Made by a program: the position numbers and the translations under genes
Source of the DNA: Ceratodon purpureus
Taxonomy: Eukaryota; Streptophyta; Bryopsida; Pseudoditrichales; Ditrichaceae
Length of the DNA stretch: 64,000 nt
Assembly (NCBI GenBank): GCA_014871385.1
Contig: CM026421.1
Span: 20,946,865 to 21,010,864, forward strand
Reading direction: 5' to 3'
The notes under the pieces: generated by a model
The model's database searches: none
Told to the model about the DNA's origin: nothing
The model's input: only the letters and a program-made list of their open reading frames with translations
Shown here: one piece after another, positions 37,461 through 51,390 of the stretch
Layout of the letters: each line of letters starts with the position of its first letter
How positions within the stretch are numbered: position 1 is the stretch's first letter

Positions 37461-38430
37461 TGTATTTTAACAAGTAGAGCAAGGACCATTTGCTTAAGAA
37501 ATTATAAGGCGAATCTCTGAGAATAACCAGAACAACACTCTTCGTCTTGTTGCAAGAATGTTGGAGTCCTTGGTCTCAATCAATGTTCCTGGTGAGCATT
37601 GGTTAGGACCATGGATGAGCAAACTCTTGATCCATTCATGCTCTTTATTGATGAAATTGGAGTCATTCCTCGTCGTCTTACAACATGTGCACAAATTACC
37701 CCATGCTTGAGCAAAGCTATGTCCTCTTCATTCATCAACAGACTCAGATGGGCTCTGTGCTCAGGGTTTAGGGTTTTGGGTTTTGTGATGGATGGCAATA
37801 ACTACAGTTGGTGGGAGAGCTAATCTGAGACTCAGGTGGGCTTTGCTGGAGTGAGGTTTGTGTGGTATCTTCTGGTTTTGAGTGTTGCTTGTGGAGCTAG
37901 GATGGATGGTGAGTGAATTTGAGTGATGTGAGTTTGTGGTACTGAATTGGTGTTTCAGAGTTCTGTGGATTCGATTCAGATGGGTTTGGGCAGACTGTGG
38001 AGTGATGGACTGTAGGACAAGGATTTGTGGTAAGGTGGGCAGTTGTAATGAATTCCTGAATTTGGATGGGTTCTGAGTTGGGTACCATGTTTGATGAGTG
38101 CAGGTGCTTCATTGATGGACAGGAATGAATGACTAGTATGGTGGAGATGCAGCATCAGTGAACTTGAACTAGCCAGGTGAGTGACAGTCGCTGAAGATGT
38201 TACTTTTCTTACGCAAGTGGATGTTTTGCATCGGGTTCGTTGATGTGGTGGTTTAAAATATGGTTTTGTTGGATTGCACCATCAGGTCTAGTATTCTAGG
38301 ATCGCCCCATCGTTTTCGTCTGGAACAATTTTTTTGTGATTGGAGAGTGGTGATTAAGTGACAGTGTTGTCACATTCCTTGAACTTGGTTTACGAGACAG
38401 TTTAATTGTGTTGTGTGTGCAGGTAGAGCA
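37461..38430 (+). promoter_or_regulatory. LeuRS upstream region with telo-box and leader acceptor
   Basis: AGGGTTTAGGG at 37763-37773 contains the telo-box (AGGGTTTAG), which is common in promoters and leaders of plant translation-related genes. TGTGTGTGCAG|GTAGAGCA just before the ATG is a good splice acceptor (about 38421), suggesting a leader intron. No coding region is supported here. Confidence 0.5.
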
Positions 38431-41400
38431 ATGGAGAGAGGAAAGGAGCCTGGAGGTAAGGAGGCTCCCAAGAGCCATGCGCGGCGAGATAAGTTACTGG
38501 AGATAGAGAGAGCAGTGCAGAAGAAGTGGGAGGATGGGAAGGTGTTCGAGGTGGAGGCTCCTAAGGAGAAGCCAAAGGAGGGGGAGAAGTTCTTCGGGAA
38601 TTTTCCGTACCCGTACATGAATGGATACCTCCATCTTGGCCATGGTTTCACGATCTCGAAGCTCGAGTTTGCAGCTGCTTATCACCGCTTGATGGGGAAG
38701 AAGGTGCTCTTCCCTTTTGCGTTTCATTGTACTGGTATGCCCATCAAGGCTTGTGCGGATAAGCTAGCACGTGAGGTTGCCGAATTCGGGAACCGTCCTG
38801 TGTTTCCTAAGCATGAGGAAGAGAGTGTGACGGCTGATAAAGCCCAAGCTGCCGCAGCGGAGAAGGTGCAGCAGGAGGCAGAGAAAGCTGAGCCAGCCAA
38901 GTTTAAGAGTAAGAAGTCGAAGGCCGCCTCTAAGACTGGACCTGCAAAGTATCAATGGGAGATTATGCAGTCGCTGGATATGAAAGACGAAGAAATTGCC
39001 AAGTTTCAGGATCCGTACTACTGGCTGGAGGTTTTCCCTGCCGTGGCGAAGGAGCATCTGAAGGCGTTTGGACTTGGGGTGGATTGGAGGCGATCTTTCA
39101 TTACCACTGACATGAACCCGTTTTACGACTCTTTCGTGAGATGGCATCTTCAGTCTTTGAAAAATAAGGGCAAGGTGGAGAAGGCCACACGGTACGCAAT
39201 ATACTCTCCTTTTGATGGGCAGCCATGTGCAGATCATGACAGAGCGTCAGGCGAGGGCGTGCAGCCTCAGGATTACACTCTCATTAAGATGGAAGTTAAG
39301 GCACCCTTTACTGGGAAGCTTGAAGTGCTCGCTGGCAAGAGAGTGTTTCTTGCAGCCGCAACGCTGCGTCCCGAGACTATGTATGGACAAACCAATGCGT
39401 GGGTGCTCCCCGACGGTCAATATGGTGCTTATGAAATCGATGATACAGAAGTGTTCATTGTTACCTATCGTGCAGCTCTTAATCTTGCGTACCAGAGGAA
39501 GTCGAGGATTCCAGAGAAGCCTACTTGCTTAGTAGAACTTACTGGACATGATTTGATCGGGCTGCCTCTCAAGTCTCCACTGACGAGCTACGATACCATT
39601 CATGCGCTTCCCATGCTCACAATTTTGACAGACAAAGGAACAGGGATTGTAACAAGTGTGCCAAGCGACTCACCCGATGACTACATGGCCATGAAGGACT
39701 TGAAGTCAAAGTCTGCACTGCGTCAGAAGTTCAATGTCAAGGACGAATGGGTTATGCCTTTCGAAATTATCCCTATCATTAACATTCCTGACTTTGGAGA
39801 CGTTGCAGCAGAGAAGATCTGCCTTGATCTGAAAATCCAAAGCCAGAATGACAGGGATAAGTTAGCAGAGGCGAAGAGGCAGACCTATCTTAAAGGATTT
39901 ACGGACGGAGTAATGCTTGTGGGAGAGCACAAGGGCAAAAAGGTTTCAAATGCAAAGCCATTGATCCGGAAGATGTTAGAGATGGAAGGTATGGCTGTTC
40001 CTTACAGTGAGCCTGAGAAGAAGGTTATGTCAAGATCTGGGGATGAGTGTGTCGTGGCTCTCACAGATCAATGGTACTTGCTGTATGGAGAGGAAGAATG
40101 GAGAACTCTGTCCGAGCAGTGTCTGAAAGGAATGGAGCTCTACAACGATGAAGCGAGGAATGGTTTTGAGCACACATTAGGTTGGCTTAATCAGTGGGCC
40201 TGCTCACGGTCGTTCGGGTTAGGAACACGGGTGCCATGGGATCCTCAATTTTTGATCGAATCTCTTTCAGATTCGACCATATATATGGCCTTTTATACAG
40301 TAGCGCACATTCTTCAGGGTGGTGATATGTACGGAAAATGCACTGGGGCTGTCCGACCGGAGGATCTGACGCATGCCGTGTGGGATTATGTCTTCCAAGA
40401 AGGCCCTATGCCTGAAACGACGATTCCAGTTGAGGTGTTGCAGAAGATGAGAACTGAGTTTGAGTATTGGTATCCCTTTGACCTCCGTGTCTCAGGGAAG
40501 GATCTTATACAGAACCATCTGACGTTTTGCATCTACAATCACACTGCAATGTTTCCCAAGGAAAAGTGGCCGAAAGGATTTCGGTGCAATGGGCATCTCT
40601 TGCTGAATTCTGAGAAGATGTCCAAATCAACTGGCAACTTTTTGACCATCCTCTCGTCAATTGAGTTGTTCTCAGCGGATGCCACAAGGTTTGCACTTGC
40701 TGACGCCGGAGATGCTATGGACGATGCAAACTTCGTATTCGAGACGGCTAATTCTGCTATTTTGCGTTTGACGAAGGAGATAGCTTGGATGGAGCAAGTC
40801 ATTGGAGCAGAATTAGCACTTCGAGTAGGTCCTGCCACCTCTTTCGCAGACAGGGTTTTTGAGAATGAGATGAACATTGCCATCGAGGAGACACAGAAGA
40901 ATTACAATAATTATATGTTCAGGGACGCACTGAAGACTGGCTTCTACGACCTTCAAGCCGCTCGGGATGAGTACAGACTTGCCTGTGGATCGGCAGGAAT
41001 GCACAAGAATCTGATTTGGAGATTTATTGAGGTGCAGACAAGGCTCATTACTCCCATTTGCCCTCATTATGCAGAGCATGTGTGGTCAGAGTTGTTCAAG
41101 AACGAAGGTTATGCAGTCACAGCGGGATGGCCAACGGTTACTAGGGAGAGAGATATGATCCTGCAACGAGCCAACAAGTACCTGCAGGATGTAATCAAAA
41201 CCTTCAGAAATATATTACAAAAACAGTCGGCACCCAAGAAGGTCAAGCAAGGGAAAGGAGCCCCTCCCCCACCCGCTGCCTTGCCCACAACTGCGCTCGT
41301 CTTTGTTGCAGAGAGGTATAGTGGGTGGCAAGAGGAGTGTTTAAAGATCCTTCAAAACCACTACAAGTCCGCTACAAGAAGTTTCTCTCCTGACTCTGAG

Positions 41401-41760
41401 ATTATTGCGACCTTAAAGAATAGTGAACTTGGGCAGCAATCAGATTTCAAAGCGATCCAGAAACAATGCATGCCATTCATCAAATTCAAGAAAGATGAGA
41501 CCCTGGATGTTGGTGAGTACGCCTTGGACCTGACGCTTCCATTCGGTGAGATCGAGGCTCTGGAAGAAAATGCGGAATTTATCTCAAGTCAGCTCTTACT
41601 GGAGAAAGTGGAAGTGTTCTCCTACTCAGATGCTGATGCTCGGGCTATGGCGGGCGCTCAACAGACACAGCTCAATCAAAAACCTCCAACACCTGGAAAT
41701 CCTGTTGCAGCTTTTCTTTCAGCTGCAGAGGCCGGTTTCTTGGGGCTGAGATTTGCTTGA
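38431..41760 (+). CDS. Cytosolic leucyl-tRNA synthetase
   Basis: A single uninterrupted frame of 1109 residues for leucyl-tRNA synthetase, which charges tRNA-Leu with leucine in the cytosol. The HIGH-type motif is HLGH (68-71) in NFPYPYMNGYLHLGHGF; the KMSKS motif is EKMSKSTGN near residue 730. The CP1 editing domain shows TLRPETMYGQTNAWVLP and LTDKGTGIVTSVPSDSPDDY. The length, Lys-rich insertion near 140-180 and extended C-terminus are as in eukaryotic cytosolic enzymes, not the shorter organelle type. The ATG at 38431 follows a likely leader-intron acceptor, and there is no targeting peptide. A coding region of 3.3 kb without introns is notable beside the intron-rich ABCG gene. The gene is divergent from the BTB/NPH3-like gene and convergent with actin. 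Confidence 0.96.
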   Translation: MERGKEPGGKEAPKSHARRDKLLEIERAVQKKWEDGKVFEVEAPKEKPKEGEKFFGNFPYPYMNGYLHLGHGFTISKLEFAAAYHRLMGKKVLFPFAFHCTGMPIKACADKLAREVAEFGNRPVFPKHEEESVTADKAQAAAAEKVQQEAEKAEPAKFKSKKSKAASKTGPAKYQWEIMQSLDMKDEEIAKFQDPYYWLEVFPAVAKEHLKAFGLGVDWRRSFITTDMNPFYDSFVRWHLQSLKNKGKVEKATRYAIYSPFDGQPCADHDRASGEGVQPQDYTLIKMEVKAPFTGKLEVLAGKRVFLAAATLRPETMYGQTNAWVLPDGQYGAYEIDDTEVFIVTYRAALNLAYQRKSRIPEKPTCLVELTGHDLIGLPLKSPLTSYDTIHALPMLTILTDKGTGIVTSVPSDSPDDYMAMKDLKSKSALRQKFNVKDEWVMPFEIIPIINIPDFGDVAAEKICLDLKIQSQNDRDKLAEAKRQTYLKGFTDGVMLVGEHKGKKVSNAKPLIRKMLEMEGMAVPYSEPEKKVMSRSGDECVVALTDQWYLLYGEEEWRTLSEQCLKGMELYNDEARNGFEHTLGWLNQWACSRSFGLGTRVPWDPQFLIESLSDSTIYMAFYTVAHILQGGDMYGKCTGAVRPEDLTHAVWDYVFQEGPMPETTIPVEVLQKMRTEFEYWYPFDLRVSGKDLIQNHLTFCIYNHTAMFPKEKWPKGFRCNGHLLLNSEKMSKSTGNFLTILSSIELFSADATRFALADAGDAMDDANFVFETANSAILRLTKEIAWMEQVIGAELALRVGPATSFADRVFENEMNIAIEETQKNYNNYMFRDALKTGFYDLQAARDEYRLACGSAGMHKNLIWRFIEVQTRLITPICPHYAEHVWSELFKNEGYAVTAGWPTVTRERDMILQRANKYLQDVIKTFRNILQKQSAPKKVKQGKGAPPPPAALPTTALVFVAERYSGWQEECLKILQNHYKSATRSFSPDSEIIATLKNSELGQQSDFKAIQKQCMPFIKFKKDETLDVGEYALDLTLPFGEIEALEENAEFISSQLLLEKVEVFSYSDADARAMAGAQQTQLNQKPPTPGNPVAAFLSAAEAGFLGLRFA

Positions 41761-43091
41761 AGGCATTGAAGAAACACAAAACCTGTAGTTAATTTAGCCT
41801 AAGTTCAGTCACAAGGCTTTCTGCGAATGAATTCTACCTCCGATGGGACACAGTGGATATACGTGGTTGAGAATGCTAGTCTTAAGTTCAAGTTTCACAG
41901 GATATTGAGTGTGAAAATCTCTACATTTAAATTTTTTATTGTTTTTTCAAACTTTTATCAAGTTGATCTGACCATCACCTCCTTCTAGTGCTACTGAGTG
42001 ATGAACATTCTGTACTAAAACAATTGTATACGTTTCTATATGTCGAATTGTCATTGTATATCTATGTTACAGAAATTACTTTACTGCATTGAGATATCGT
42101 CTACTACAACTGGAACTCGAATGGAAAGGGTACTTGAACTTGAAGCGTTACACTCTTCACATTAGACTTTTACATTTCAAGTACCGGTATTATACTGAAA
42201 ATTTACAATTTATAGCTACAACTGTTTAAAGGATTCATTGAATATATGTTCCTCGATAGCTCAACGCTCTTTTCCTTCAGTGTACTAATTTCCGGTTCAA
42301 GACTTTGTTACTCTCAAAGACATGGCGACAGTATTAGTTGTTGCTAACCAGAACAGTGTACATGTCTATGTCTGGGAAAGGACGTACAGTACAGAAAGTG
42401 TACATTACTTTCAGCGAAGGCATAGGAGTCTGCCAGTGTAACATGACATTAAGTAGTTGAATGATTCGTCACCCATGCAGGTTGTCACCGCTGCATCTTT
42501 CATAGTCCAAATTATAGCATTCTGACTTAAGACAAAACCACAAGCGTAGAAAACATTTATCCAAGTCTGATGCAACTCATTGCCACAAGCACTGATTCCA
42601 GTAGAAAACTACCGTATGATTACTTTTCAGGTCACGAATATACAAATACTGCAGGGGAAGGCAGCGGTACCAAAATCATAGTATTGAATAACTGCAGCAC
42701 GACTATCTGCAAGCATTCACTGATGTTCAATACGCTACACCACCCCGCGAAGAAGAATATCAAAACAAAACGTAGCCCTGCTGGATGCTACACCGCCCAA
42801 CAGAAACATACACGGTTACTATGAAATCTAATGAGAAGATGAACTCATAAGGACGAGTCTCACTGACGCACCAAACTTCCAATGGTGGAAACAACATTTA
42901 AGTAAATGCCTACAGTGGTGCTCTTCAATCGAGCAATCTCCAAAAAAATGCTCCAGTGCACTTCTCATTAACCTCTTCCAACTGTCTAGCTACTTCACGA
43001 ATCACTGTAACCTGACCAGTCTCTGAGTGAGAACTTCCCGGATGATGTGCATAAGTGCGGAAGGATAGAAAATTTGGCCTACTGCACTAGT
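41761..43091. other. Convergent 3' spacer between LeuRS and actin
   Basis: Holds the 3' UTRs of both genes. AT-rich to about 42.2 kb. The open stretch at 42570-42824 has no recognisable domain. Confidence 0.5.
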
Positions 43092-44648
<1,557 letters not shown>

Positions 44649-45729
44649 GTCTAAAGATTTCTCTGCACATCAACAAGAATGTAACGTGAGCGTGATGCTG
44701 GAAACACAATCTCTAATCACCTCGCCTTATATCGTTAGGTCGAAGGCGACTTGTAATACATTTACGGTAAACATCTTTTGAAAATAGTTAAATGACCAGT
44801 TCTCCCAGTGAAGTCAACGGTTCACACGCCACGATGACAGCATCACTTAAATTTTCACACCAACTTCATTGTGTACAGTGCACAGCGTAACGGATGACGC
44901 GCCTAAATATTCGGATCAAGCTCAACCTCCGACGAAGCATCCATTCTACTCTATAAAACCTATCGCTGCAATCAATGCCCGACACCTGTACTACATTGTA
45001 ACTAAACCACAATTTCACCTTCAAGCATCAATGTACACAAAACATCTAGACTATGTACTTCGCAGATACACTTCCAAACGAGACCAAGAGCCTCTACCAG
45101 AGCAGATCCATGGAGCAAGATCCAAGCTCCACATCCAGCATCACATCCTCTACACCCCCTACGAAACAATGCACTAACTCCAGCAACCATCAAAACCTAC
45201 AACAAACCACCCGGAACACTCGAAGCAACACAAGATCCAACTCCACAACAACAAAACACCTCCCAAAACCACACTAAACCACACTAAACCAGCAAACTCC
45301 ACACGAGCTAAAGCCATTGTAAACCTAAGCTGAAACACCGATTCAAACTCCCTTCAACCACATCAAGAAAAGGCAGTAAACAAGATCAGAGCCAACCAAC
45401 ACTCCCCCGCTCCACATTGCCAAACGCCGCGGAAAACCTAAGCTCCGATGCAAACCCCAGGCAGGCAAGCAACCACAACAAGAACGCAAGCGCGAGAAGA
45501 AAGAGAAGAGCAAAGAAAGCAAGAAGAAGCTCCACGGGAAGCTCACCTGGAGTAGAAGACGACGGCAAGCGTGCAGAGGAGAGGCGCCTAGAGCGGAGGC
45601 CTGGCGATGGCGAGGCGGAGGAGGCCGGAGCGCAGCGGAGCAAGAAGACGCGGCTGGGCGCGAGAATGGGAATGGCAGGCGTTGGAGCATGCGCAGATAG
45701 AAAAGGAGGGAGGGCCCCCGCGGCCTAGC
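44649..45729 (-). promoter_or_regulatory. Actin leader exon and leader intron
   Basis: An acceptor GATGTGCAG|AGAAATC lies at 44663/44662, 14 bases before the ATG. A matching donor CTACTCCAG|GTGAGC lies at 45547/45546. The implied leader intron is about 880 bp with an untranslated exon at roughly 45.55-45.72 kb. Such leader introns are typical of plant actin genes and often raise expression; the role here is inference. Confidence 0.6.
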
Positions 45730-45790
45730 TTAGCCTGGCTTGTAAAATAGTCTAGCTGGCACTCCACTAAGTTATCGAGCTGGCCTGGAG

Positions 45791-45796
<6 letters not shown>

Positions 45797-45825
<29 letters not shown>

Positions 45826-45860
45826 GCTCTGTGTGTGTGTCTCTCTCTCTCTCTCTGGTT
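45797..45860. repeat. CT/GA microsatellite in the actin promoter
   Basis: Long (CT)n runs interrupted by (GT)4, just upstream of the inferred actin leader exon. GA/CT runs are common in plant core promoters. Confidence 0.85.
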
Positions 45861-47382
45861 CTGTTTCTTGGGGTTTTTACCTGGCTGCTCCGAATCGCGT
45901 GGATCGAGTCCCGGTTTCCTGTGCCACCATTTTCAAACCTGCGTCTGTGACGTCACTTTCGGGATGGGTGGGCTTTTAAATCGCTGCCCTCTCTTTACGT
46001 GCCGTGGCATTTATTACTGTGGCTTCACAGCAAGAAAGATTTCGTTTCATTTCGTGGAAGTTTTGAAGAATTCGTAGATGTTGTGTTGGTTTTTTCTTGA
46101 CTGCTTTGCTCTTTTTCTTTTAAAGTGGTTCCTCTTTTTGGGGGTTCGTTAGGGACTAAAGAGTTCTAGTGTTTATTTGGGTCTGGTATTTGTTGAATGG
46201 CGGGGGGTGTCTGTTTGATTTTCTTCCACAGTTCCAGGGTGAATTCTAAGGAGGGCTCAGTTGTTATTTGTAACCTGTTCTGAAAGCGGATGAGATAGGG
46301 GACGTCGACGGTAGATCTTTGAATAAGGTTTTACGTCTGAGGGATTTTCTATGAAAAAGTTACGTGGAGATCGTCAGAAGTGGATGGTTTGGTGAGAGTG
46401 GAGTTTTGGTGCCTGAATTCCTAGGACTTCGTCACAATGCTGCAAGTTATTATGATGAGAAGGTACCAGTACGTTACACGACGCCCACATGCGTGCACAT
46501 GCTTTGAGTCTGACGGGAGAGTGACACTCCGTAGGTATCGAGATGTTGAATGAGTCGGAAGCAATGAAACGAGCCTGCTCACTTCGGGATAACCTTGAAA
46601 GCGAATTTGAGAGCACTTGAGTTGGTCTGACTGCTGTCACAATGAACTTAGTCTAACCTCCAATTTTGGGTCTTATTCCAAAATTCTTGAATTTACACCA
46701 GGGTATCAAGCATCCAATAAGAAATGAGTCAAATCCAGTGTTGTCAAAGGAGACCATGGTATCCAATTCATGGGCCAAGAAATACGAATGTACGGATACA
46801 AGCTGACAATGTGAAGTTCAAAATCAACCACACGAGAAGATCTACAGATCGATATCTCACCAGGGAGAAGTACCTTACAGTAGTATTATGGTGAAGCCAA
46901 CAACAACAACGCATTTGTCGTCGTAACTATACAAGGGGAGATTGATGAGTTCTCAATTGAATAACCCCCAAAGCTCTCCAATATTGTCTTCACAAACCAC
47001 TGCAAAATTATGATATTGCACCTTCCCTATATGTTTCGCTAATATAACCTCGCATAACTTCCGTTCCTCCCTCTCAACATCACTTGGATTTCTGGATTGA
47101 ACACAAGAGTCTCTGCATACCTATGGTGGACTTGTATCAAGCAAAGGTCGTCCGTCAGAGTAAAACAGATTTGCCAAATCGCAGTAACACCTGCAAACAT
47201 AGACATGTCCTAGTCCTTACCCCTGTCTCTCCAACATAAATATGGCAGCCCTAACTACAATGAACTTCAGGTAACTGAAAATTGTCGAGTAAAGAATTTA
47301 ATAAAATAATCATGTTAAGCGGGAAACTCACTGATGCTGCTAAAAAGTCATAGCAATAACGGCCTACAGTGGTGCTTGTAAC
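45861..47382. other. Spacer between actin and the anthranilate synthase gene
   Basis: No supported coding region. It should hold distal actin promoter sequence and the 3' UTR of the gene ending at 47383. Confidence 0.45.
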
Positions 47383-48808
47383 TCAAGCAGTCTCCAAAAC
47401 TTTTGCTTCAGTTCCCTCCTGATCAGCCGCTTCCTTTCTGTCCAGCATCTTCAGAAAATTGCCCACAATCTGCATTCCATTTTGAGTTATGATGCTCTCA
47501 GGGTGAAATTGCACTCCTTGAATGTGTTTGTAGACGCGATGACGGACTCCCATTACAAGCCCGTCCTCAGTCCATGCTGTCACCTCAAGTTGATCTGCTG
47601 GAAACGTCTCCTGCTCTATGACCAGGCTGTGATAGCGGCACGCAGTGAATGGGCTGCACCAAAACAAAAAAGCATACATTACTAGGAAATTCCAGGAAAC
47701 GTTATCAAACCACTGATTTCAAAAAAAGAATTCGATGACAAGGTGAATCTTTCTTATAATTTTTATCATCTTTGTTTAGACACGAAGCAGTAACTATCAG
47801 AGACTATACGGGATTCTTCACACACAGAGATGATTGCGAGCCAAGCCTTGTCCAAACCTCTAAACCCTAAACCCCAAAGCCCTGACCCAGTAATCGAATG
47901 TCGGAGTGGATGTTCTCCCTGCACAGGACTGAAACCAACAATACTAAAACGAATACTAAAGCACAATTCGAGACCAGTCCACAGCTTGTGGGGGAGTCTA
48001 CAGAAATAACTGTCAAGTATACAGCGAACGAAAGAATGTAGCACGGTCGCGAAAGAATGTGCCCCCAAGGTGAATGCGAAAACACAGGATCTATAACTCC
48101 CCTCATGCAGGATGCGAATCTCATTAACTACAAAACGAACAAAATCCAACAGAGAAAATACCTGGGAAGACCATCGAGAAGTCCAGGTTCACCCTTCTCG
48201 TCATGGAAAACAGGGGACGACTTCCCGTGCATCACTCCATTCGGCGCACGGACAATCTTACCCCCAAAGGCCTCCCCCATGCACTGAAGCCCCATACAAA
48301 CACCAAACAGAGGGATGGTTGGGCCCAACTCCCGAACTACCTGAAGCGAAATCCCGGAATCCTGCGGCGCCCCAGGCCCCGGGGAGATTAAAATCCCCCT
48401 CGGCTTCTTCGCCCTCAGCTCATCCACCGTGATCTCATCATTCCTGTAAACCTCGATCTTACACCCCAAATCCCCCAGGTACTGCACAAGGTTGTAAGTG
48501 AAGCTGTCGTAGTTGTCAATCACAATCACACTCCGCTCCTCCTTCGCCTCTTCCACTCCCTCATTCACATCCACCGCTGATGACTCAACGCGCAATGCGC
48601 TGCAGGTCTCGCTCCTTCGCGAACTCGCAGCCCTAGACTGACGCACTCGTAACCCTAGGAATGGAGACGAAGCTCTGGAGACGCCGAGAAACGACGGCTG
48701 CGGCCTCAACTGCGAGGCAATGCAGCTGTTCCCCCCTGCGGTAGCGTGGAGATTGCTGGCAAGAGTCCCCTCCACGCACACGCCGCTCGCCAGTGCAGCG
48801 GTGGCCAT
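47383..48808 (-). CDS. Anthranilate synthase beta subunit (glutamine amidotransferase), plastid
   Basis: Two exons, 48808-48162 and 47653-47383, join within a codon (CCCAG|GTATTT to GTGCAG|CCCATT) to give 305 residues. This subunit supplies ammonia from glutamine to the alpha subunit for the first committed step of tryptophan synthesis. It is a class I amidotransferase: the oxyanion block PGPGAP is at 143-148, the nucleophile Cys171 lies in FGVCMGLQ, and His266 and Glu268 lie in VQFHPES. Residues 1 to about 85 are Ser/Ala/Arg-rich with few acids, as in a chloroplast transit peptide. The 508-bp intron holds a telomere-like AAACCCTAAACCC string near 47865. An ATG 27 codons upstream is in frame, but the chosen start gives a more typical transit peptide. 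Confidence 0.94.
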
Positions 48809-49028
48809 GGCGGGAGCAAGCTTGGGAAGAATTTCACGCTCTACTTCGGCAGCTCGCAACACAAGCCCGCAACACAAACCTGCCTGCACAGATTCACAAC
48901 GTCGTGATCTTGTGCATTTGGCTCCATGAGCACCGGAGTATCATGGTGGTACTACGGGGTATATAACTGGTATCACCCTAGTATTGCATAGATATCAGTT
49001 GTGGCAAGAAGACGGGCTTCGCGAGTTA
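48809..49028. promoter_or_regulatory. Upstream region of the anthranilate synthase gene
   Basis: Short spacer before the mobile element at 49029. No clear TATA motif was identified. Confidence 0.3.
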
Positions 49029-49359
49029 GGGGCTGGTTCAGACTATGTGCAAGTTGAGAGGACGACCGTCACTTTTCTGGACCAAAGTATGTGCGAGGCT
49101 GAGTCCAATGAAAAAAAAGTTCGGCTTCTCACGGAAGTTTGGGTCGAGCATTTTGCTCGACCCAAACTATTGCTCGAGAGGTCGTCGCCTAGGCATCATG
49201 ACTTCCTAAAAGTATTATCACCTAAGTTTTTTGGAAGCGATGATCTTTGAACTTTAACCCATAGTAGAAAGGCCGAAAGGCTAGACTTAAGGCATTTCAG
49301 CATTTTCATTGGTCCAAACCGATGGCCTCTCAAAGTTTGGACATAGTCTAAACCGGCTC
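49029..49359. mobile_element. 331-bp MITE with internal hairpin, copy 1 (complete)
   Basis: The left end GGGGCTGGTTCAGACTATGT and the right end, read inverted, GAGCCGGTTTAGACTATGTC are imperfect terminal inverted repeats. Similarity continues inward (GTTGAGAGGACGACC against TTTGAGAGGCCATC). TA dinucleotides flank both ends (49027-49028, 49360-49361). The middle carries a perfect 14-bp hairpin, GTTTGGGTCGAGCA at 49137-49150 against its complement at 49154-49167. There is no coding capacity. A second copy lies at 51783-52051. The superfamily is unresolved (a TA or TWA target fits mariner-like or Harbinger-like elements). Confidence 0.75.
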
Positions 49360-51293
49360 TAAGTGCGCGTTGTAGTAAAATGCGGGATGTGTATCGAATG
49401 CGGTCACTACACTTAAAACCAACGTTATTTGTCTTAGTCATTTGTAGAACTTAAATTTATGACTGGCATAGGTGATGATGATTTTAGATGTACACTCCAT
49501 TGGTCCCACAACTACTCACTCTCTCTTATCATTATGGTGTGTAAGGTAACAATACCCAAACTTGCCATTTTTTTAGCCTTTCTATTGTTTAAACCGCACA
49601 GTTGGTGTGAAAAATTATATAATAATTGGGCAATCATAAAGAATATAGATCTCAAAAAAATCAAAATCCTTGGAATAATATTGGATCCTTGTAACTCTTA
49701 AATGTGTAAAAACTAGAGGTCTATTGACTAGTATTTGGAGGCCATAAAAATTATTTGCAATTATCCAAAAAAACAAGAATCAGTTAGATTGATTTCAGTT
49801 TCTCCATGTTGATTACACGTAGTACAAACATTATTTGCCACAATCATTTGTCATTTGTAGAACGGAGTACTTGTAAAATAAATATGTAGACAAAATACTT
49901 ATAGAAGATTTCAAGCACAAAGAGACATAATACATTTTTAATTTCACAATGTAGTATGAATTACATTTATATAAGAATGAAATATTTATTGCTATAAACT
50001 TCTATTCATAAATCATATGTTAATTGATACAACAAGAGCAAAAGATTGAAACTAGTTAAATACTACAAAGCCAATAAATGCTATTTTTTTATAGCAAATC
50101 TCAATACCTTTGTTCAAATAATTTAGTTGCTTATACATTTTTAAACTCAAATATTAAATGCACTTAGTGCTACAACATTTACATACAAGAAATTGAAAGT
50201 TTCACAGAAACCAAAAAACAACCATTTAAAAAACTATTTTGGATTGTTGCTAGATTTACACTGCATGATGTTTTAGTGGGGAATAATATACATACACAAT
50301 TTTTGCAAATTTTTTGATTATCTCATTTGTATATACACATCACATTTAGTTGTGGAATTTGACTAAAAATTGAAAGATAATACGTTTTTAATATCTTTTC
50401 TTAAGTATTATAAATAACAAAGACATATTATTTAAAATAAAAAAAACCATCAGCTTAACAATGTTTTGCTATAATGAAAAGGATTTACATAAGAAATAAA
50501 CTAAAATCTCAAAAAATTAGCCTTTTGTATTTTGACACACTATAAAAAGAATTGTCTAAAAACGTCAAAGCATCTATGTAGATAATAAAAAATCTTAGAA
50601 TTTTAGATATTTAAAAAAACCATCCTTTCAATATACAATTGTACTTTTCATCCATCTAAAGGTATTTATATTCTTATGCTACGTGATATGGTATGTACTT
50701 TTGGAAGTTAAGTCATATATAATTTTCAAAGATGGTGATTTAATTACCCATGAAGTTGTCATTTTCATTTATAAATGAAGATTCTCATGTTGATTTTTTA
50801 TTTTATACAATTTTTTTATAAAATTTACCACCTTAGATTTTGCATGCTGGTCTTAAAATAAGTGGAACACAAAATATTTATAAGCACCAACCCAAAACTA
50901 CATTAAGGACCACATTCTATGTATATTCCAACAAATTGTGGACTTACTATCTAAAATAATTTTATTATAATTATATTCATCAACTGATCATGTAATTTGA
51001 AGAATGTGCACTTTGTCCACTATTGAACTTTCAAATGATATAAATTTTTGCAACTCAAATGTACAAATAACCTACTTTTACAGAAAAATATAATGTTGTG
51101 CATTATATCATCTTTATCACCGTTTATTTACTAACATTTATAATGAAATTATTCACCATTACAAAATCCAATCATACTGTATAATAATAGAGCCATTACA
51201 TCAATTGTAACATGAGATAGTAAGTATCAATTAGCTGCCATAGAAATTATGTACACAAAACAATACCATTGATGTTTTTCAATTTAAAAGATA

Positions 51294-51390
<97 letters not shown>

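Noticed and set aside
36906..37489. Proline-rich minus-strand open frames of 135 and 178 codons
   Set aside because: They arise because the minisatellite lacks stops on the C-rich strand; the 31-bp period is not a multiple of three and several frames are open at once.
37599..37823. 74-codon frame upstream of LeuRS
   Set aside because: No domain, overlaps open frames on the other strand and covers the telo-box region expected to be promoter or leader.
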